DNA of 40,685 bases from Bifidobacterium phasiani (GCF_019331775.1 NZ_JAHBBD010000022.1:1-40685), one strand, 5' to 3'; shown: positions 24,124 to 32,141, counted from the first letter of the stretch. The notes: generated from the letters alone by a model not told the origin. Made by a program: numbers and translations.

Positions 24124-24596
24124 AGTGACAGCCCCCTTTCCTTGACTTTCTCCTTGGCCCGCTGCTGCGTCTTGGCCGCAGCCTTTTGTTTCAGGGTGGA
24201 TAGGGTCTTTCGGATTGAGGGCCGTTCCTCCCGGCTTAACTTCTTGGCCGTGAACTCCTTGAACGCCTGTTCCAGATTGTCGGCCTGCTTGGTCTTGAAA
24301 ATCACGATATAGCGCGGCGGGTGGGTGGAACTGTCTTTCCGCAGCGTGTAGTCAATATCGTATTTCTTGGCGCAGGGCTTGAACAGGCCAATATTCGCGT
24401 CGGTGATTTCGATGTTGGAGAGGGCCGAACCGTCCTTTTTGAGCTGCCGCAGGCTTTGGTGGCCGTGGTGGGGCTTGGCTTTGCCCTTCTGCCGGGCGGC
24501 CAGAAATTTCTTCATGGCCGCTTGCAGCACTTGGCCGGTCAGCTTCCCGGTTTTCACCGCTAACGCTATGGTTTTCTGGTCTACTTCTTCCTGCAA
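24120..24596 (-). CDS. PcfB family (DUF3801) conjugation protein
   Basis: 158 residues, TTG start at 24596 with AAGGAGGG 8 bp upstream. Features: KTGKLTGQVLQAAMKKFLAA, HHGHQSLRQLKKDG, IDYTLRKDSSTHPPRYIVIF, and a very basic C-terminal third. PcfB, named in plasmid pCF10, is an accessory factor that works with the coupling protein and relaxosome. Direct overlap with virD4 (GTGA) supports that partnership here. Confidence 0.88.
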   Translation of the reverse strand: MQEEVDQKTIALAVKTGKLTGQVLQAAMKKFLAARQKGKAKPHHGHQSLRQLKKDGSALSNIEITDANIGLFKPCAKKYDIDYTLRKDSSTHPPRYIVIFKTKQADNLEQAFKEFTAKKLSREERPSIRKTLSTLKQKAAAKTQQRAKEKVKERGLSL

Positions 24597-24701
24597 TCGC
24601 TATCCCTCCTTTCGCAGAAGCGCGGCGGTGTGGTTAAGGTGGCACCGAAAGCCGCCGCAGGAAACAGAAAAGGGACAGCCGCTTTCGCCGGTTGCCCCCG
24701 A

Positions 24702-24914
24702 TTAAATCCGCACCCGCAGGCCGGAAAGGTCGTCGGCGCGGACGCCTACCAGATACCAGTCCTCGGCCATCTCAATGCGGGTGGGCTTCCACCTGCCGTC
24801 CACCATCACGTCAAAGGTTTCTCCACAGTGCAGTCCGCCGTAGTAGTCCGCAAGGTCAAAGCGGATGTCGTAGCGGTCTGCCTGCTCGTCAAAAATCAAT
24901 GCACCCTGTTTCAT
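24702..24914 (-). CDS. DUF5348 family small protein
   Basis: 70 residues (MKQGALIFDEQADRYDIRF, YYGGLHCGETFDVMVDGRW, RADDLSGLRVRI), matching the small DUF5348 proteins of Firmicutes ICEs. It is beta-rich with no catalytic motif and function is unknown. A good GGAGG precedes the ATG. It lies 15 nt after the RepA-like gene and 105 nt before PcfB; that gap holds only a weak inverted repeat around AAGCCGCC/GCCGCTTT. Confidence 0.82.
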   Translation of the reverse strand: MKQGALIFDEQADRYDIRFDLADYYGGLHCGETFDVMVDGRWKPTRIEMAEDWYLVGVRADDLSGLRVRI

Positions 24915-24929
24915 AGGGCCGTCCTCCTT

Positions 24930-26078
24930 TCAGATTTTCCCGGTCGCCATATCATGCGACACAAGGGAAGAATAGTAGTTCCCAATCGTGGACGGGGCGT
25001 TGAACAGCGCCGCCCGTAGGTACTGCTTGATGTTGCGGATTTCCGTGGTATTCCTGTTCAGGCAATCCAGCACAAAGCGGATATGTTCACTGTCCAGCTT
25101 CATAATCTTGGATTTCACCAGCTCCGCCGGATAGTCGTCACCGGCAATGCGGATGGTCTTGCGCCGGGTGCAGACGATTTCCAGCATCAGGTCTACAATC
25201 TCGTCCAGACGGTCGCCGTCATAGGGTAGATCGGTTTTCAGGATGTCATAACTGATGTTGTCCTTGATGATTTCCTCATACACCCGGTATGCCTCGTTCG
25301 CTTCCTTTCGCTTCCGTTCCGGCGGCTGTGCCGCCCTGCCCTCCGCAGGAGAGGGGTTTGGGGAAAGGATAGGAATGGAATGGGTACTTGATGGATCAGT
25401 AGTTAATGGGTCTTTAGTTTGTATATCTTTATTTAATTGCATTGGATTTCCCGATACCGGGTTTTCCGACGTTGGATTATCCGATGTTGGATTTTCCAAC
25501 ACCGGGTTTTCCAATCCCGGCTGTTCTTCCTCCGCTGCCTCTGGCCGGGGCTGCGGCTGTTCGTAGATGGTATAAACCATGTCGGCCATCTTGCCCTTGC
25601 CGTCCCGGTTCTGCTGGCGGGTGATATACCCGGCCTTTTCCAGCTCCCACACCGCCGTCCGTATGGCGTCGATGCTTTCCCGGTTGATAAGGGACAAGCC
25701 TTTCAGCGTATAGTCCCAATCTTCCGGCAGGGACAGCATTTGCGAAAGCAGGCCCTTGGCTTTCAGGGACAGGTCTTTGTTCCGCAGGTGGTGGTTGCTC
25801 ATTACCGTGTAGCCCCGGTTCTTCTCCACACGAAAAACTGCCATTTCGTCGTCAACTCCTTTCACTTGGAATTTCACCGCGTCAAGGGCGGTGAGCTTGC
25901 CCGGCTGGTAGGGGCACTCTGCGTAAACGCAAAACTGATATTTCCAGTCGGGACGGTAGAAACGGCAGTCGCCGCAATCCTCCGGCGCTCCGGCGTCGCC
26001 GCTGTCGTAGTGGTCGAAGCCGGGCTTGCCTTGCATAAGGCTTTCAAAGGCGCGGTCGCCGCCGGATGTGAAATACAT
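24930..26078 (-). CDS. RepA-like replication initiator fused to a Cys-rich N-terminal segment
   Basis: 382 residues from an ATG with AGGAGG 7 bp upstream. Residues 1-78 form a small segment with CGDC...CVYAEC, a possible zinc site. From M79 (MAVFRVEKNRGYTVMSNHHL) comes the winged-helix RepA-type N-terminal domain (LSLKAKGLLSQMLSLPEDWD, SIDAIRTAVWELEKAGYI). A repetitive Asn-Pro linker (NPVLENPTSDNPTSENP) leads to a C-terminal helical DUF6017-like domain (DEIVDLMLEIVCTRRKTIRI, IKQYLRAALFNAPSTI). In related elements the two parts appear as separate genes, from memory; here the frame is open across them, with a possible internal ribosome-binding site before M79. A longer frame running right of 26078 is antisense to the MATE gene and not real. 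Confidence 0.82.
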   Translation of the reverse strand: MYFTSGGDRAFESLMQGKPGFDHYDSGDAGAPEDCGDCRFYRPDWKYQFCVYAECPYQPGKLTALDAVKFQVKGVDDEMAVFRVEKNRGYTVMSNHHLRNKDLSLKAKGLLSQMLSLPEDWDYTLKGLSLINRESIDAIRTAVWELEKAGYITRQQNRDGKGKMADMVYTIYEQPQPRPEAAEEEQPGLENPVLENPTSDNPTSENPVSGNPMQLNKDIQTKDPLTTDPSSTHSIPILSPNPSPAEGRAAQPPERKRKEANEAYRVYEEIIKDNISYDILKTDLPYDGDRLDEIVDLMLEIVCTRRKTIRIAGDDYPAELVKSKIMKLDSEHIRFVLDCLNRNTTEIRNIKQYLRAALFNAPSTIGNYYSSLVSHDMATGKI

Positions 26079-26107
26079 GGCGTCGCCTCCTCTCTGGTTT
26101 TGGGCGC

Positions 26108-26156
26108 AAAAAAAGCGGCGTCCTTTTCTCCCACAAGGGATCAGAGAACGCCGCTT
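26108..26156 (-). terminator. Leader terminator/attenuator upstream of the RepA-like gene
   Basis: On the minus strand AAGCGGCGT (26156-26148) pairs perfectly with ACGCCGCTT (26121-26113), followed by TTTTTTT (26114-26108). The loop contains a second small palindrome TCCC-acaa-GGGA. It ends about 30 bp before the ATG at 26078, so transcripts made from the ICE end would stop before the transfer genes unless antiterminated. Confidence 0.75.
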
Positions 26157-26218
26157 CTGCGGTGTCGTATTCAATTTTAGTCTGATGTGCCGTTCGGGTG
26201 GCAGGCATTTCACGGGAA

Positions 26219-26266
26219 GTAGTAAGCGTGTCGAGGCTTTTTCCAAAAGTAGTAATTTGGTAGTAA
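26219..26266 (+). repeat. Three GTAGTAA direct repeats near the ICE right end
   Basis: Exact GTAGTAA at 26219-26225, 26249-26255 and 26260-26266. The last two share further bases (AGTAGTAATTT / GGTAGTAAATT). They lie 70-115 bp inside the presumed ICE boundary, where tyrosine integrases of Tn916-like elements have arm-type binding sites. Confidence 0.55.
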
Positions 26267-26291
26267 ATTCGGTGTCCCTATCCCGTGATTT

Positions 26292-26313
26292 GCCCGTATT
26301 TCCGGGCTTTTTT
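26292..26313 (+). terminator. Terminator at the ICE right end, plus strand
   Basis: GCCCG (26292-26296) pairs with CGGGC (26303-26307), followed by TTTTTT. It lies about 20 bp from the junction with the MATE gene and would block plus-strand transcription out of the ICE. Confidence 0.65.
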
Positions 26314-26330
26314 GAGATAATCAGAGTTGT

Positions 26331-27623
26331 TCCTATAACCTGATAGACAGTGCGTTCGTGGCGCAGCTGAGCGAGAATGCGCTGACGGCGGTCTCCCTGT
26401 CGTTCCCGATCACGACTCTGATGAACGCGGCCTCCATCTGGATCGGCGTCGGCGTGAACGTGCTGATCGCCGGGTATCTCGGAAGGAAAGAGCAGGACAA
26501 GGCGAACGCCGCCGTCACGCACGGGTTGCTGCTGTCTTTCGGCATCGGCGCGTTGCTCACCCTGGTGTCGCTGTGCATGATGAGGCCTTATTTTCGGGCG
26601 TTCACCGGCAATGAGGAGATCTATCGGCTGAGCATCGCCTATATGGGCGTATGTTCGTTCATGCAGATTCCCAACATGGTGCATATCGCGATCCAGAAGA
26701 TGATACAGGCCACAGGGAATATGGTGACCCCCATGTGGTTCCAGATTGCGGGGGTGGTCGTCAATTTCGTTCTCAACCCCGTCCTGATATTCGGCATCGG
26801 CGTCTTCCCGGCCATGGGCATAATCGGTTCCGCGTCGGCCACCGTGTCGGGCTATCTGGTATCCATGATCCTGGCGTTCGCCCTGTTGCTGGGGACGAAG
26901 CAGAAAGTGCAGGTGAAAGTCAGAGGATTCCGTCTGCAAAGGCGGATGATCGGCCGGATCTTCGTCTTTGGGCTGCCGTCGTTCATCATGAATGCCCTCA
27001 GCTCGTTTATGGTGACCATCGTCAACCTGTTTCTGGTCGCGTATTCCGATACGGCAATCGCGTTCTTCGGCGCGTATTTCAAGGTGCAGCAGTTGATCAT
27101 CATGACGGTGAACGGTTTGATTCAAGGCTGCCTGCCTGTCATGCGGTTCAACTACGCCGCGGGGAACAAGGAAAGGCTGCATTTGGCCTTCCGATACGGA
27201 ACCGTTTTGGTCACCGGCATGATGGTGCTGGGGACACTGGTCGTCGTCCTCCTCCCGGCGCAGATCCTGGGATTGTTCATGGCATCGGAAGCCATGCGTT
27301 CATTCGGAATATCCGCCATGCGGATCATGGCGGCAAGCTACCTGTTCTGTGGCCTCTCCACGATGATCTCCACCTATTTCCAGGCCACGGAGAAGGTATG
27401 TTCGAGCATAGCGATCCAGCTGTGCAGACAGTTGCTGTTTCTCGTCCCCGCGTTATGGTGTCTGGACAGGCTGTTCCGGTTGAACGGGATCTGGCTTGCA
27501 TTCCCCGTCGCCGAAATCGCCGCCCTGCTCGTTGCCTTCGTGATGATGGCAGGGTATCGCCGCAAGGAAGGTTCCACGCCGCGTGTCGCGGACGGAAACG
27601 ATGGACAAACGTCGCGACGTTGA
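26331..27623 (+). pseudogene. MATE family efflux transporter, 5' end removed by the ICE
   Basis: The frame reads YNLIDSAFVAQLSENALTAV directly after the ICE, which is the end of the first membrane segment in NorM/DinF-like MATE proteins. An upstream stop (TGA near 26313) lies in ICE sequence, so about 25-35 N-terminal residues are missing. The rest is intact to 27623 with about eleven further membrane segments (IWIGVGVNVLIAGYLGRKEQ, VVVNFVLNPVLIFGIGVF, LIQGCLPVMRFNYAAGN). MATE proteins export drugs or metabolites using H+ or Na+ gradients. A GTG at 26358 could start a shortened protein, but no ribosome-binding site precedes it. The matching 5' half should lie at the other ICE end. Confidence 0.85.
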
Positions 27624-27657
27624 TCGTCAACGGGCGATCATGCCTGGCAAGTCGTCG

Positions 27658-29307
27658 TTACCGGCGTGCACGGGCGTCGCGGGTGCGCAGCCGGTAATAC
27701 TTGTGCGGCGTGGGGACGGCATCGCCCGATTCGACCAGCCCTTTGTTCATCAGGCTGCGCAACCCCGCCGCCACGGCGATCGGCGAGAGGCCGAGCTCGC
27801 GGATGATGTCGCGCACGCTGGCCGACGGCTCGCGCTCCAGCAGCTGCAGGATGCGCTGCGCGAAGTTGCGTTCGGTCATGGCGGCGTCGGTCACGCGTCC
27901 GGGGATGATGACGCGGAACCGGTCGAGTTCGTTCTCGATGCGTACCGGTTCGCGCGCCTCGCTGCGCAACGCGGCGCCGATCTGCAGGTATCCGGTGCCG
28001 TCGTCCCGCAGTACGGTGCCGCCGTCCGGGTAGGGGGTGGACCGCAGCAGGGAGAACAGGAACGCGTTGCGCGCGGACGTGGACGCCTCGTGCGTGAGCC
28101 GCCGTTTGGAGACCGCGCCGAACAGGCCGCCCGGATTGGAGACCTCGATGCGGTCGGTGAACACATCGACGTGCACCGGCGTGCCGAGCGCGTCGGGGGA
28201 GTAGTCGCGATGCGTCAGGGCGTTGGCGATGGCCTCGCGCAGCACCAGTCGCGGATACATCGGCGGCTGCGTCGGATGCGTGCCGAATTCGGCGTCCGTG
28301 GGGCTGGCGGTCCAATCCATCAGCGACGTGACCGCATCGTCGATCATGACGGGAATCGGCCCGGTGACGGTTTCGGACGTGACCAGCCGTGCGCCGCCCG
28401 TGAACACCTCGTCGCGCGATGTGCCCGGATAGACCGCGATGGTGACGTTGAGCCGGGGAAAGAACTTCTGCGGATACCGGCCGACGGCCAACAATCCGGC
28501 AAGTGTAGGAACCGCGGGACGGCTGCGCCCCGATCCGCGGACCGATCCTGCGCCGTCACCGGAGACCGTCGGAACGTCTGCATGGCCGTGACAACCGGGA
28601 TCGGCGCCGGGAATCGTCCGGGCATCTGCGTGGCCGGGGAGTTCGGGAACGGCGGCGTCGGCATCGTCGTCCTGCGGACGTTCACGCAGAATGCGCAGGT
28701 CGAGCATCATGTCGTCATCGGAGCGGTTCGCGAACACGTGCGGATGGCGCTCGCGTTCCCGGTCCAGCAGCGCGCGGACCAGCGTCGGATTGAGGTCGTC
28801 CAGCGTGGCTTCCGGCACGACGGCGATGTCGTGCTCGGGCTGCCGCTGCTCCTCGAGCAGACGGTCGACCTCGTATTCGGTCATCTTGCGGTCACCGTCG
28901 CCGGTGCGGATGTAGGAGCCGCCGTGCGGGCCCGATGCGGTGACGTAGCAGGGCTTCTCGCGCGGGAGCATCTCGTCGATCACGGCGAACACCAGGTTGG
29001 CCCCCTCGAACGGGCAGGTCACGATGACCGGGCGCACCACCGGCGTGAGCTTCTCGCAGGCCTGGCTGAGCGCCTCCTGCATCGAGCGGGCGTCGAAGCC
29101 CTCGACCGGCGTGAACCCGGCCTTCTCGCTCAGTCCGAGGATGATGTAGCCGCCGTTGCCGTTGGAGAACGCGGAGAGCGTCTCGGTGATGGTGGTGCTG
29201 ATGCGGCGCTTGCATTCCTTGACCTCGCACTGCTGGGTGTCGTTGCCGATGATGCGCATCAGCTCGATGAGCTCGGTCATCTTGGCTGTGTAGTCGTCGT
29301 TGTCCAT
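27658..29307 (-). CDS. AlbA_2 (Schlafen-type) ATP-binding regulator
   Basis: 549 residues. The N-terminal AlbA_2 domain covers about 15-150 (CEVKECKRRISTTITETLSA, FSNGNGGYIILGLSE). A His/Asp/Gly-rich low-complexity insert lies around 215-270. A GHKL-like ATPase segment follows (LVLREAIANALTHRDYS, DRIEVSNPGGLFG), and a winged-helix end (ASVRDIIRELGLSPIAVAAG, KYYRLRTR). Proteins of this design are annotated as putative transcriptional regulators or ATP-dependent helicase-like factors. Start is the ATG at 29307 with GGAGG 4 bp upstream; a GTG one codon earlier is too close. It is convergent with the MATE remnant (35-bp gap). Target unknown. Confidence 0.82.
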   Translation of the reverse strand: MDNDDYTAKMTELIELMRIIGNDTQQCEVKECKRRISTTITETLSAFSNGNGGYIILGLSEKAGFTPVEGFDARSMQEALSQACEKLTPVVRPVIVTCPFEGANLVFAVIDEMLPREKPCYVTASGPHGGSYIRTGDGDRKMTEYEVDRLLEEQRQPEHDIAVVPEATLDDLNPTLVRALLDRERERHPHVFANRSDDDMMLDLRILRERPQDDDADAAVPELPGHADARTIPGADPGCHGHADVPTVSGDGAGSVRGSGRSRPAVPTLAGLLAVGRYPQKFFPRLNVTIAVYPGTSRDEVFTGGARLVTSETVTGPIPVMIDDAVTSLMDWTASPTDAEFGTHPTQPPMYPRLVLREAIANALTHRDYSPDALGTPVHVDVFTDRIEVSNPGGLFGAVSKRRLTHEASTSARNAFLFSLLRSTPYPDGGTVLRDDGTGYLQIGAALRSEAREPVRIENELDRFRVIIPGRVTDAAMTERNFAQRILQLLEREPSASVRDIIRELGLSPIAVAAGLRSLMNKGLVESGDAVPTPHKYYRLRTRDARARR

Positions 29308-29359
29308 CACGCCTCCGATCCGCAGTGGTCGTGTGCGCCGATTCCAGCATAGCCGCTGC

Positions 29360-29448
29360 GAACGGGCCGGGCATGCAAGGCAACAACGACGGCGAGGTGA
29401 TGATCAAGGGCCGAACGTGGAACGGGCCGGGCACGTAAGGCAACAACG
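29360..29448. repeat. Two 29-bp direct repeats upstream of the AlbA_2 gene
   Basis: Copies at 29360-29388 and 29420-29448, start to start 60 bp, both reading GAACGGGCCGGGCA then YGYAAGGCAACAACG, with two differences. They lie 50-140 bp upstream of the AlbA_2 gene start and could be binding sites or small dispersed repeats. Confidence 0.7.
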
Positions 29449-29473
29449 CTATCTGTAGCGGATTTCGGGTGCT

Positions 29474-29601
29474 GCGGACACCCATCTGCGTTAGGTGAGG
29501 CATCCGTGGCGAGAGAGGCCGGGTATCCGCCTTGGAATCATGCGGTTGATACTCGGGGTATTCCGGTTTGGATGCCTCACCTAACGCAGATGGGTGTCCG
29601 C
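29474..29601. repeat. Perfect 32-bp inverted repeat with 64-bp spacer
   Basis: The arm at 29474-29505 (starts GCGGACACCC, ends AGGCATCC) is the exact reverse complement of 29570-29601. The spacer is 29506-29569 and contains a looser inverted pair (GGGTATCC / GATACTC). There is no open frame of interest. It could fold into a long hairpin or be a MITE-like remnant. Apart from this and the 29-bp repeats, the gap 29308-29681 holds nothing I recognise. Confidence 0.85.
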
Positions 29602-29681
29602 AAGGGCTCCAAAATACCCCAGATAAGGCAACTGGCTTACGTGCGCGAGGTTGTGCGGCCGGTGCGGAACGCCCGGAACGT

Positions 29682-29738
29682 AACCGGGCCGGCCCGGACA
29701 CCGCAGGCAAGGCCTGCGCGGTCCGGACCGGCCCGGTT
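29682..29738 (-). terminator. Large GC-rich hairpin after the sulfhydrylase gene
   Basis: AACCGGGCCG (29682-29691) pairs with CGGCCCGGTT (29729-29738); inner arms include ACCGCAGGC / GCCTGCGCGGT. It sits 25 bp after the leftward stop at 29763. There is no U-rich tail, as is common for high-GC actinobacterial terminators. Confidence 0.7.
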
Positions 29739-29762
29739 CCCGGTCGTTGCGAAACCGACGCG

Positions 29763-31040
29763 TCAGAGCACGGCGTCCATGGCCTGCTTCAGGTCGGCGA
29801 TGATGTCGTCGGCGTTCTCGATGCCGCAGCTCAGGCGCACCAGGTCGATGCCGACGCCGGCCTCCTCGAGCTGCTCCTCGGTGAGCTGGCGGTGCGTGGT
29901 GCCGGCCGGGTACAGCGCGCAGCTGCGGGCGTCGGCCACATGCGTGGCGATCGAGATCATCCTGAAGTGGTCGAGCAGCGCCGACACCTTGTCGCGCCCG
30001 CCGGGCACGCCGAAGGAGATGACGCCGCACGTGCCGTTCGGCATGTACTTGCGCGCGGTCTCGTAGTACCTGTCGCCGGGCAGCCCCGGGAACTGCACCC
30101 AGCTGACGCGCGGGTCGGCGGCCAGGAACTCGGCCACCTTCTGCGCGTTCTCGCAGTGGCGCTGCATGCGCACGGCCAGCGACTCCAGGTGCATGCCCAT
30201 GATCCACGAGTTCATCGGCGCCGGGGTGGAGCCGAAGTCGCGCATCAGCTGCGCGGTGGCCTTGGTGATGAACGCCGCCTTGCCGAAGTCGGTCGCGTAG
30301 GTCACGCCGTGGTACGAGTCGTCCGGCGTGGTCAGGCCCGGGAACTTGTCGGCGTGGGCCATCCAGTCGAAGTTGCCCGAGTCGACGATCGCGCCGCCCA
30401 CGCAGGAGCCGTGGCCGTCCATGTACTTGGTGGTCGCGTGGGTCACGATGTCGACGCCGAACTCGAACGGGCGGCAGTTGATCGGGGTCGGGAACGTGTT
30501 GTCGACGATGATCGGCACGCCGTGGTTGTGCGCGGCGGCGACGAACTTGTCGAAGTCGAGCACGATCAGCGCCGGGTTCGAGATCGACTCGGCGAACACG
30601 GCCCTGGTGTTCGGGCGGAACGCGGCGTCGAGCTCCTCGGGCGTGCAGTCGGGGCTGACGAAGGTGCACTCGATGCCCATCTTGCGCATCGTCACGTTGA
30701 TCAGGTTGAACGTGCCGCCGTAGATCGCCGAGGAGGCGACGATGTGGTCGCCCGCGTTGCAGATGTTGAACAGCGCGAAGAAGTTCGCCGCCTGGCCCGA
30801 CGAGGTGAGCATCGCGGCCGCGCCGCCCTCCAGCTCGCAGATCTTCGCCGCGACCGTGTCGTTGGTCGGGTTCTGCAGACGCGTGTAGAAGTAGCCGGAT
30901 TCCGACAGGTCGAACAGGCGGCTCATCTGCTCGCTCGAGGTGTACCTGAACGTCGTCGCCTGGATGATCGGCGGGGTGCGGGACTCGCCGTTGCCCGGCC
31001 GGTAGCCGCCCTGCACGCATGTCGTGTCGATCGCGCTCAT
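29763..31040 (-). CDS. metY: O-acetylhomoserine sulfhydrylase (PLP enzyme)
   Basis: 425 residues. Cys/Met-metabolism PLP-dependent fold: YFYTRLQNPTNDTVAAKICE, the SSAIYGGTFNL phosphate-binding region, and the PLP lysine K205 in THATTKYMDGHGS, with D180 in IIVDNTFPTP. It makes homocysteine from O-acetylhomoserine and sulfide, a step of methionine synthesis. Start is the ATG at 31040 with AAGGAGAG close upstream; an upstream extension of the frame is not supported. It has its own terminator and no operon partner. Cystathionine-type relatives are similar, but the length and sequence favour MetY. Confidence 0.9.
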   Translation of the reverse strand: MSAIDTTCVQGGYRPGNGESRTPPIIQATTFRYTSSEQMSRLFDLSESGYFYTRLQNPTNDTVAAKICELEGGAAAMLTSSGQAANFFALFNICNAGDHIVASSAIYGGTFNLINVTMRKMGIECTFVSPDCTPEELDAAFRPNTRAVFAESISNPALIVLDFDKFVAAAHNHGVPIIVDNTFPTPINCRPFEFGVDIVTHATTKYMDGHGSCVGGAIVDSGNFDWMAHADKFPGLTTPDDSYHGVTYATDFGKAAFITKATAQLMRDFGSTPAPMNSWIMGMHLESLAVRMQRHCENAQKVAEFLAADPRVSWVQFPGLPGDRYYETARKYMPNGTCGVISFGVPGGRDKVSALLDHFRMISIATHVADARSCALYPAGTTHRQLTEEQLEEAGVGIDLVRLSCGIENADDIIADLKQAMDAVL

Positions 31041-31401
31041 TGCTCTCCTTCGTTTCGTCGAGGTCGTTGTCACGCATACTCTAACACCGGCGCGCGGCGT
31101 GTCGGGGCGCGGTATCACTCTGCGGCGCGCGCCCGGCGACCCGCGCGGTTCCGGCGTTCCGCGGGGCGCGGCGGCGCGGCTCGGGGGAGCCGCCGGCCGT
31201 CGGCTCGGGGGCGTGCGCCGGGGCGTTGTCGAGACGTCTTCTTTTCATGAACGACTGGCCCGCGGGCGCCTCGACGGCGTCCGGTCCGCGGCCGTGCGGG
31301 AGCCGGGGCGCATCCGGCCGCCCGCCGTCATGTCCGCCCGCCGGGGAGCGCGGGCGTCGTCGCGCCGCGGGATCGCGGCCCCGAAGAGAAGGAGCATGTG
31401 G
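31041..31401. other. Gene-free GC-rich region between divergent genes
   Basis: About 360 bp separate the divergent sulfhydrylase and YczE-like genes. I see no credible gene. A weak -10-like TAGAGT on the minus strand near 31080 could serve metY. Several GC hairpins (for example CGGCTC-ggg-GAGCCG near 31177) are visible, without a T tract. Confidence 0.5.
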
Positions 31402-32115
31402 GTGAATCATCTGCCGCAAAGGTCCGCGCTGTTCGTGCTGGGCATGGTGATCAATTCGTTCGGCATCGCGTTCATCACGAAGGCGGGGCTGGGGACGTCG
31501 CAGATCTCCAGCATCCCCTATGTGCTGAGCCTGGAGTTCCCGGTGAGCTTCGGCATGACCACGTTCTGCGTCAACATGCTGTGGATCGTGCTGCAGATGG
31601 TGCTGCTGCGCGGCCGGTTCCACCCGTCGCAGCTCCTGCAGGTCCCGGTCAACGTGCTGTTCAGCGTGCTCATCGACGTGAGCATGGGGCTGCTGTGGTT
31701 CCTGCAGCCGGTCGGATGGTGGCAGCGGGTCCTCTCCGTGGTCGTCGGCTGCGCGATCCTGGCGCTCGGCAACGTGATCGAGGTCGCCCCGAACGTGGTC
31801 ATGGTGCCGGGCGAGGGCATCGTGCGCGCGCTGTCGATCGTCACCGGCGGGCGGTTCGGCACCGTCAAGGTCGTCTTCGACGTGACGCTGATCGCCGTCG
31901 CCGTCGTGATGTCGTTCGTCTTCTTCGGCCGCCTCGAGGGCGTCGGCGTCGGCACGGTCGTCTCGGCGCTGCTCGTCGGCACGATGATCAACGCCATCAA
32001 CCGCACGTTCCGATTCCCGTCGCGCATCAGCGCGCTCGCGCTGTCCGACGACGACGGCGACGTCAGCGACGTGCCGAACCGCCACGACGTCGGCGGGTAC
32101 ACGCTGTCCAAATGA
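31402..32115 (+). CDS. YczE/YyaS-like integral membrane protein
   Basis: 237 residues with five membrane segments (ALFVLGMVINSFGIAFIT, MTTFCVNMLWIVLQMVLL, LLQVPVNVLFSVLIDVSMGL, VLSVVVGCAILALGNVIEVA, VTLIAVAVVMSFVFFGRLEG). The motifs GLGTSQISSIPYVLSL and PGEGIVRALSIVTG are typical of the YczE family of putative transporters. The GTG at 31402 is preferred because AAGGAG lies 7 bp upstream; an ATG two codons earlier is 1 bp from that Shine-Dalgarno. Substrate unknown. Its stop overlaps a possible start of the next gene (ATGA). Confidence 0.82.
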   Translation: MNHLPQRSALFVLGMVINSFGIAFITKAGLGTSQISSIPYVLSLEFPVSFGMTTFCVNMLWIVLQMVLLRGRFHPSQLLQVPVNVLFSVLIDVSMGLLWFLQPVGWWQRVLSVVVGCAILALGNVIEVAPNVVMVPGEGIVRALSIVTGGRFGTVKVVFDVTLIAVAVVMSFVFFGRLEGVGVGTVVSALLVGTMINAINRTFRFPSRISALALSDDDGDVSDVPNRHDVGGYTLSK

Positions 32116-32129
32116 TTCGCGCACGGCGC

Positions 32130-32135
32130 TATCAT
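32130..32135 (+). promoter_or_regulatory. -10 box of a likely leaderless rarD transcript
   Basis: TATCAT lies 6 bp before the GTG at 32142, so transcription would begin at or next to the start codon. No Shine-Dalgarno precedes the GTG. This spacing is the usual sign of leaderless mRNAs in actinobacteria. There is no clear -35 box. Confidence 0.5.
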
Positions 32136-32141
32136 CGTCCG

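Larger units (their letters stand above)
128..26335. mobile_element. Firmicutes-type ICE, Tn1549/CTn lineage (left end not seen)
   Basis: The region holds a full channel and coupling set (VirD4, PcfB, Maff2, VirB6-like, PrgI, VirB4, NlpC/P60) plus TopB, RepA-like, TTRAP and antirestriction genes in the order typical of Clostridiales ICEs. Base composition and codon use differ from the high-GC genes to the right. The right boundary is placed at about 26331-26335, where the reading frame of a MATE transporter suddenly begins in mid-protein. The left boundary, the integrase and the relaxase are not in the window. Confidence 0.85.

Noticed and set aside
24643..24692. Terminator between the DUF5348 and PcfB genes
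   Set aside because: A weak inverted repeat is present, but the stem is interrupted and there is no T tract in the direction of the operon.
26079..27182. Extension of the RepA-like frame across the ICE end on the minus strand
   Set aside because: It is antisense to the well-conserved MATE gene and continues through the ICE junction. The ATG at 26078 has a clear ribosome-binding site, so the upstream part is chance.
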